64,000 bases of DNA from the NCBI GenBank assembly GCA_963970005.1, contig CAXAMN010026805.1, positions 1,257,390 to 1,321,389 on the forward strand. The letters are read 5' to 3'. Under the pieces are notes generated by a model. The model was not told where the DNA came from. It made no database searches and saw nothing but the letters and a program-made list of their open reading frames with translations. This document shows, one piece after another, positions 61,536 through 64,000 of this stretch. This DNA is from Durusdinium trenchii. Lineage: Eukaryota > Sar > Dinophyceae > Suessiales > Symbiodiniaceae. Numbering within the stretch: position 1 is the stretch's first letter; every line of letters begins with the position of its first letter. The position numbers and the translations under genes were made by a program.

Positions 61536-63348
61536 GCTGCGCCGGCGAAACAGAGATTTTGAGCAAAGGCCAGCGCCGCAGGGTCCTGGCTGCTGCCAAA
61601 GGTATCAGCGAGGCCGCAACGGCAGAAGCTGAGCGACGCTCCTGCCCGGAAAAAGTGCCTCGCGTTCGTCGCCTTCGCACAGGTTACAAGATCCTAGAGA
61701 TCTTCACCTGGAGTTGCCTCCTGTCAAGGTTTGCTTATGGTTCAGGTTGGGAGTATTTGGAACCCCTGACACTTCCAGGTTGGGACCTCAAATCCCCAAA
61801 AGTTGAGAAGGAGGCATGGGATTACCTCCACCGTGTGAACCCTGATTTCATCACGGTTGCATGGCCATGTACGGAATGGACCATCATGCAGAACGCCAAC
61901 CAGAAGACATGGACACAGAAACAAGCACTTCTTGCACGGCGAGTTGAAGCTCGCAAACTACTTCGATTCACCCGCAGAGTCACATTGTGGCAGGCTCGGA
62001 GCGGTCGGGCCATTCTGGGTGAGAACCCACTGCTTTCATTAGCATGGAAGGAACCAGACATCATTGACGCCTTCGGCCATCTGGATGAAGCTATTTGTTA
62101 TCAATGTCAATACGGACTCCGCCATCCAGAGAACGGCATGCCTATCAAGAAGCCCACGAGATTTGTGGGTCAAGCTGAGGTAGTTTCGGAACTCCACCAC
62201 CGTTGTCCTGGTGATCATCAACATCACCAGATTGAGGGCACTGTCAAGACCAGTGCCTATGGCAGAATTTCGCTTTCCTCTTGGGCAGGTGGCTACCCCC
62301 TGCCGCTGTGCCGCGCCATCATGCGAGGCGTGCACACCTTCTTGGACAAGCAGGCCAATGACGCCCGCACAGAGGTCTATATGTTGGATGACCAGGTGCC
62401 AGAAGAGGCAATCCAAGAAGGAGAGGAAGGCATCGATGAGGAAGAACAACGTATTCAATCCTACAAGGACGAAAGCGAGGATGATCTTGAAGAGGAGGAG
62501 AGGCGACCCATCTCTCAAGAGGTGAAGAGGGCTGTTGAATTTGCCCACCGGCAGTTGGGCCATCCCAGCAGGGATACACTTGTTCGCATGCTGCGAATTT
62601 CAGGAGCTAATGATGATGCAATCCGGCACGCTCGCCGATGGCATTGTGATGTCTGCAGGATGCAGCAGCCACCAAAGCATCCACTCGCCACAACTGCTAC
62701 TTCAAGACCATCTGCTTTCAACCGAGTTTTGCACATTGACATCAAGTATCTCTTCGACACCCAGGGTCGGAAGTATCCTTGTTTGAGTATTGTTGACCTT
62801 GGAACTGTGTATCACGCAGGCTGCATGCTGAAGACCAGAAGGTCAGACTACGTCGCCCGCAAATTCTTGGTTCACAGGGTACAACTGTTTGGAGCCCCAG
62901 GGCATATTTATCATGACCAAGGCGGCGAGTTCGAACTGTCTTTTACACAGCTTTTGGAGCAAATGGCTGCGCCCAGCACAGTCACCGGATCGCATGCCGG
63001 TTGGCAGTTGGCCGTCGGAGAATGGCATGGAGGAATCTTGGGAACCATGGTTGGAGCAATCGCAACCGAGCACGTCACGGAAGGTCTCCATGGCATGAAG
63101 TTGGCATTGAGCTCAGCGCTGGCAGCCAAGAACATGACCATTACCCGTGATGGCTTCAGCCCCAACCAGAGGTTGTTTGGAACGGAGGTCCGCTATCCCA
63201 GTCTTTTGGAGGACGATGTCAAGCCTAGTTTTGCAGAGAGCTTGGACACCGAGACTGAGTTTGCAAGATCCCACCGTATGAGAACCACTGCCAGGTTAGC
63301 ACTGATCCGGATGGATGTCCAGGAAAAGATGAAACGGGCCATTTTGAG
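61532..63348 (+). CDS. Pol: methyltransferase-like domain plus integrase
   Basis: The frame runs from the ATG at 61532 to 63418, but its last 20 codons are out of frame. Residues 52-120 contain [20 protein letters not shown] and [13 protein letters not shown]; residues 160-170 contain ILGENPLL. These resemble motif I, the Pro-Cys motif and the E-N motif of C5 DNA methyltransferases. Residues 290-325 are very acidic. A His/Cys pre-integrase motif follows (H339, H344, C372, C375), then the integrase core with D403 (LHIDIKY), D462 (YHDQGGEF) and E497 (GEWHGG). The D-to-E spacing of 35 is the canonical DD35E, so the catalytic triad is complete. Confidence 0.8.
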
Positions 63349-64000
63349 GAAGCCCGGTGTGGACACAGAAGGTCCGAGGAGGTATCTGGCGTGGACCTGC
63401 AACAGTTTTGGTTCGTGAAGGACACCAACGCTATTTTGTTAGCTGGAGAGGACGCGCCTTTGCTCCTTGCAACGCCAAACATGCGTTTGGCTACAAAGGA
63501 AGAACTGGCCATGAATGAGCCCGCAAAAGAAGATGCAGAAACCATTGGCCAGATGCTTCGCGATCCAGAGCGTGATAGCCTATCACGACCAAACCCATTT
63601 CAAAGGAGCTCCCAAGCGGAAGCACATCAGAGATGACCCTGAGCGCAAACGTGCCCGATTGATGATGCGAGGCACCAAGTCAATCCGGGAGTTGCTCAAG
63701 AGCCGGTTTGGCTTCAAAGAACAGCTCAGGAAGCGCAAGGTGCAGCTCCAGCCGCCAGAGAAAGGAGATCCGGTAGCACCGAGGAAGAAAGTTAAGAAGG
63801 CTCTACCTCCACCGCCTGCGGCGGAGTCTCAAGACTCAATGGAGGAGTATACACCTTCTCAAGCACCAGAGCCAGAGGCTCCACGGGAAGGCCAGCGGCC
63901 TATGCTTCCTGCTCCAAGTTCAGCTCCAGCTGAGCCACCTACAGAAGCCCCGCGGGCTGAAGATGTTCCAGTGCCACCAATGGATGAGAATGAGTGGTTG
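63340..64000 (+). pseudogene. Integrase C-terminal domain and Pol linker, frame-broken, cut by window edge
   Basis: Just after 63345 a shifted frame reads [20 protein letters not shown], then [13 protein letters not shown]. This is the small SH3-like region that ends copia integrases. Near 63480 the frame of 63391-63636 takes over ([20 protein letters not shown]). From 63602 a third frame stays open to the window edge: KGAPKRKHIRDDPERKRARL, TKSIRELLKSRFGFKEQLRK, then Lys/Pro/Glu-rich text. Reverse transcriptase should follow outside the window. Confidence 0.65.

Larger units (their letters stand above)
56981..64000 (+). mobile_element. Copia-type (Ty1-like) LTR retroelement, 5' and central part
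   Basis: The order on the plus strand is Gag, CCHC zinc knuckle, aspartic protease, methyltransferase-like domain, His/Cys motif and DDE integrase, with a Lys/Pro-rich linker at the window edge. Integrase ahead of the expected reverse transcriptase is the Ty1/copia order. Reverse transcriptase and RNase H must lie past 64000, and I found no LTR or primer-binding site upstream of 56981. The frame switches about ten times, but the domains have no internal stops, so this is either a young frameshifted copy or one carrying assembly indels. Confidence 0.85.

Overview
The window looks like nuclear DNA of a dinoflagellate, most likely a Symbiodiniaceae-type genome. Five things point that way: mostly non-coding sequence; very small coding-like blocks bounded by AG acceptors and GT or sometimes GC donors; a large copia-type retroelement with a Gag, zinc-knuckle, protease, methyltransferase-like and integrase order; short interstitial TTTAGGG-type telomeric tracts; and many hairpin and microsatellite insertions. 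There is no operon structure, and I found no tRNA, rRNA or CRISPR. A 10-N gap at 4898-4907 marks an assembly join.

Layout. 1-8.2 kb is mostly non-coding, with hairpins, a cluster of CTTAWTAAG motifs and (GTTT)n. 8.3-8.6 kb holds one good candidate exon. 8.6-12.0 kb is a visibly AT-rich island with a 387-bp element carrying terminal inverted repeats. 12.9-30.8 kb carries scattered plus-strand candidate exons, of which the pairs near 23.0-23.4 kb and 26.8-27.2 kb (ending in a stop) are best. 31-40 kb has a denser run of plus-strand exons (32.4, 33.6, 34.2-35.4, 35.8-36.7, 36.9, 37.2, 39.1 and 40.0 kb). 40.8-44.6 kb holds exons of a membrane protein of the DUF1275 (YoaK-like) family, the only host gene I can assign to a family. 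45-51 kb has further exons. 51.9-53.1 kb gives a five-exon model that keeps phase from ATG to stop. It is followed at 53.2-53.6 kb by two coding blocks separated exactly by a 126-bp inverted-repeat element that looks like an introner. 53.7-56.6 kb has more exons, two of them encoding membrane segments.

From about 57.0 kb to the right edge lies the retroelement on the plus strand. It has Gag (capsid-like region), a CCHC knuckle, an aspartic protease with a DTG motif, a methyltransferase-like domain, a His/Cys motif, a DD35E integrase and the start of a proline-rich linker. Reverse transcriptase must lie beyond the window. The reading frame switches about ten times, yet the domains themselves contain no internal stops.

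Eight clusters of a CTAGTAG-rich repeat, in both orientations, are dispersed across the window. All host exon models come from reading splice signals and frames by eye. GC-rich DNA gives coding-like text in several frames, so single exons are hypotheses. Models that keep phase across several exons deserve more trust.
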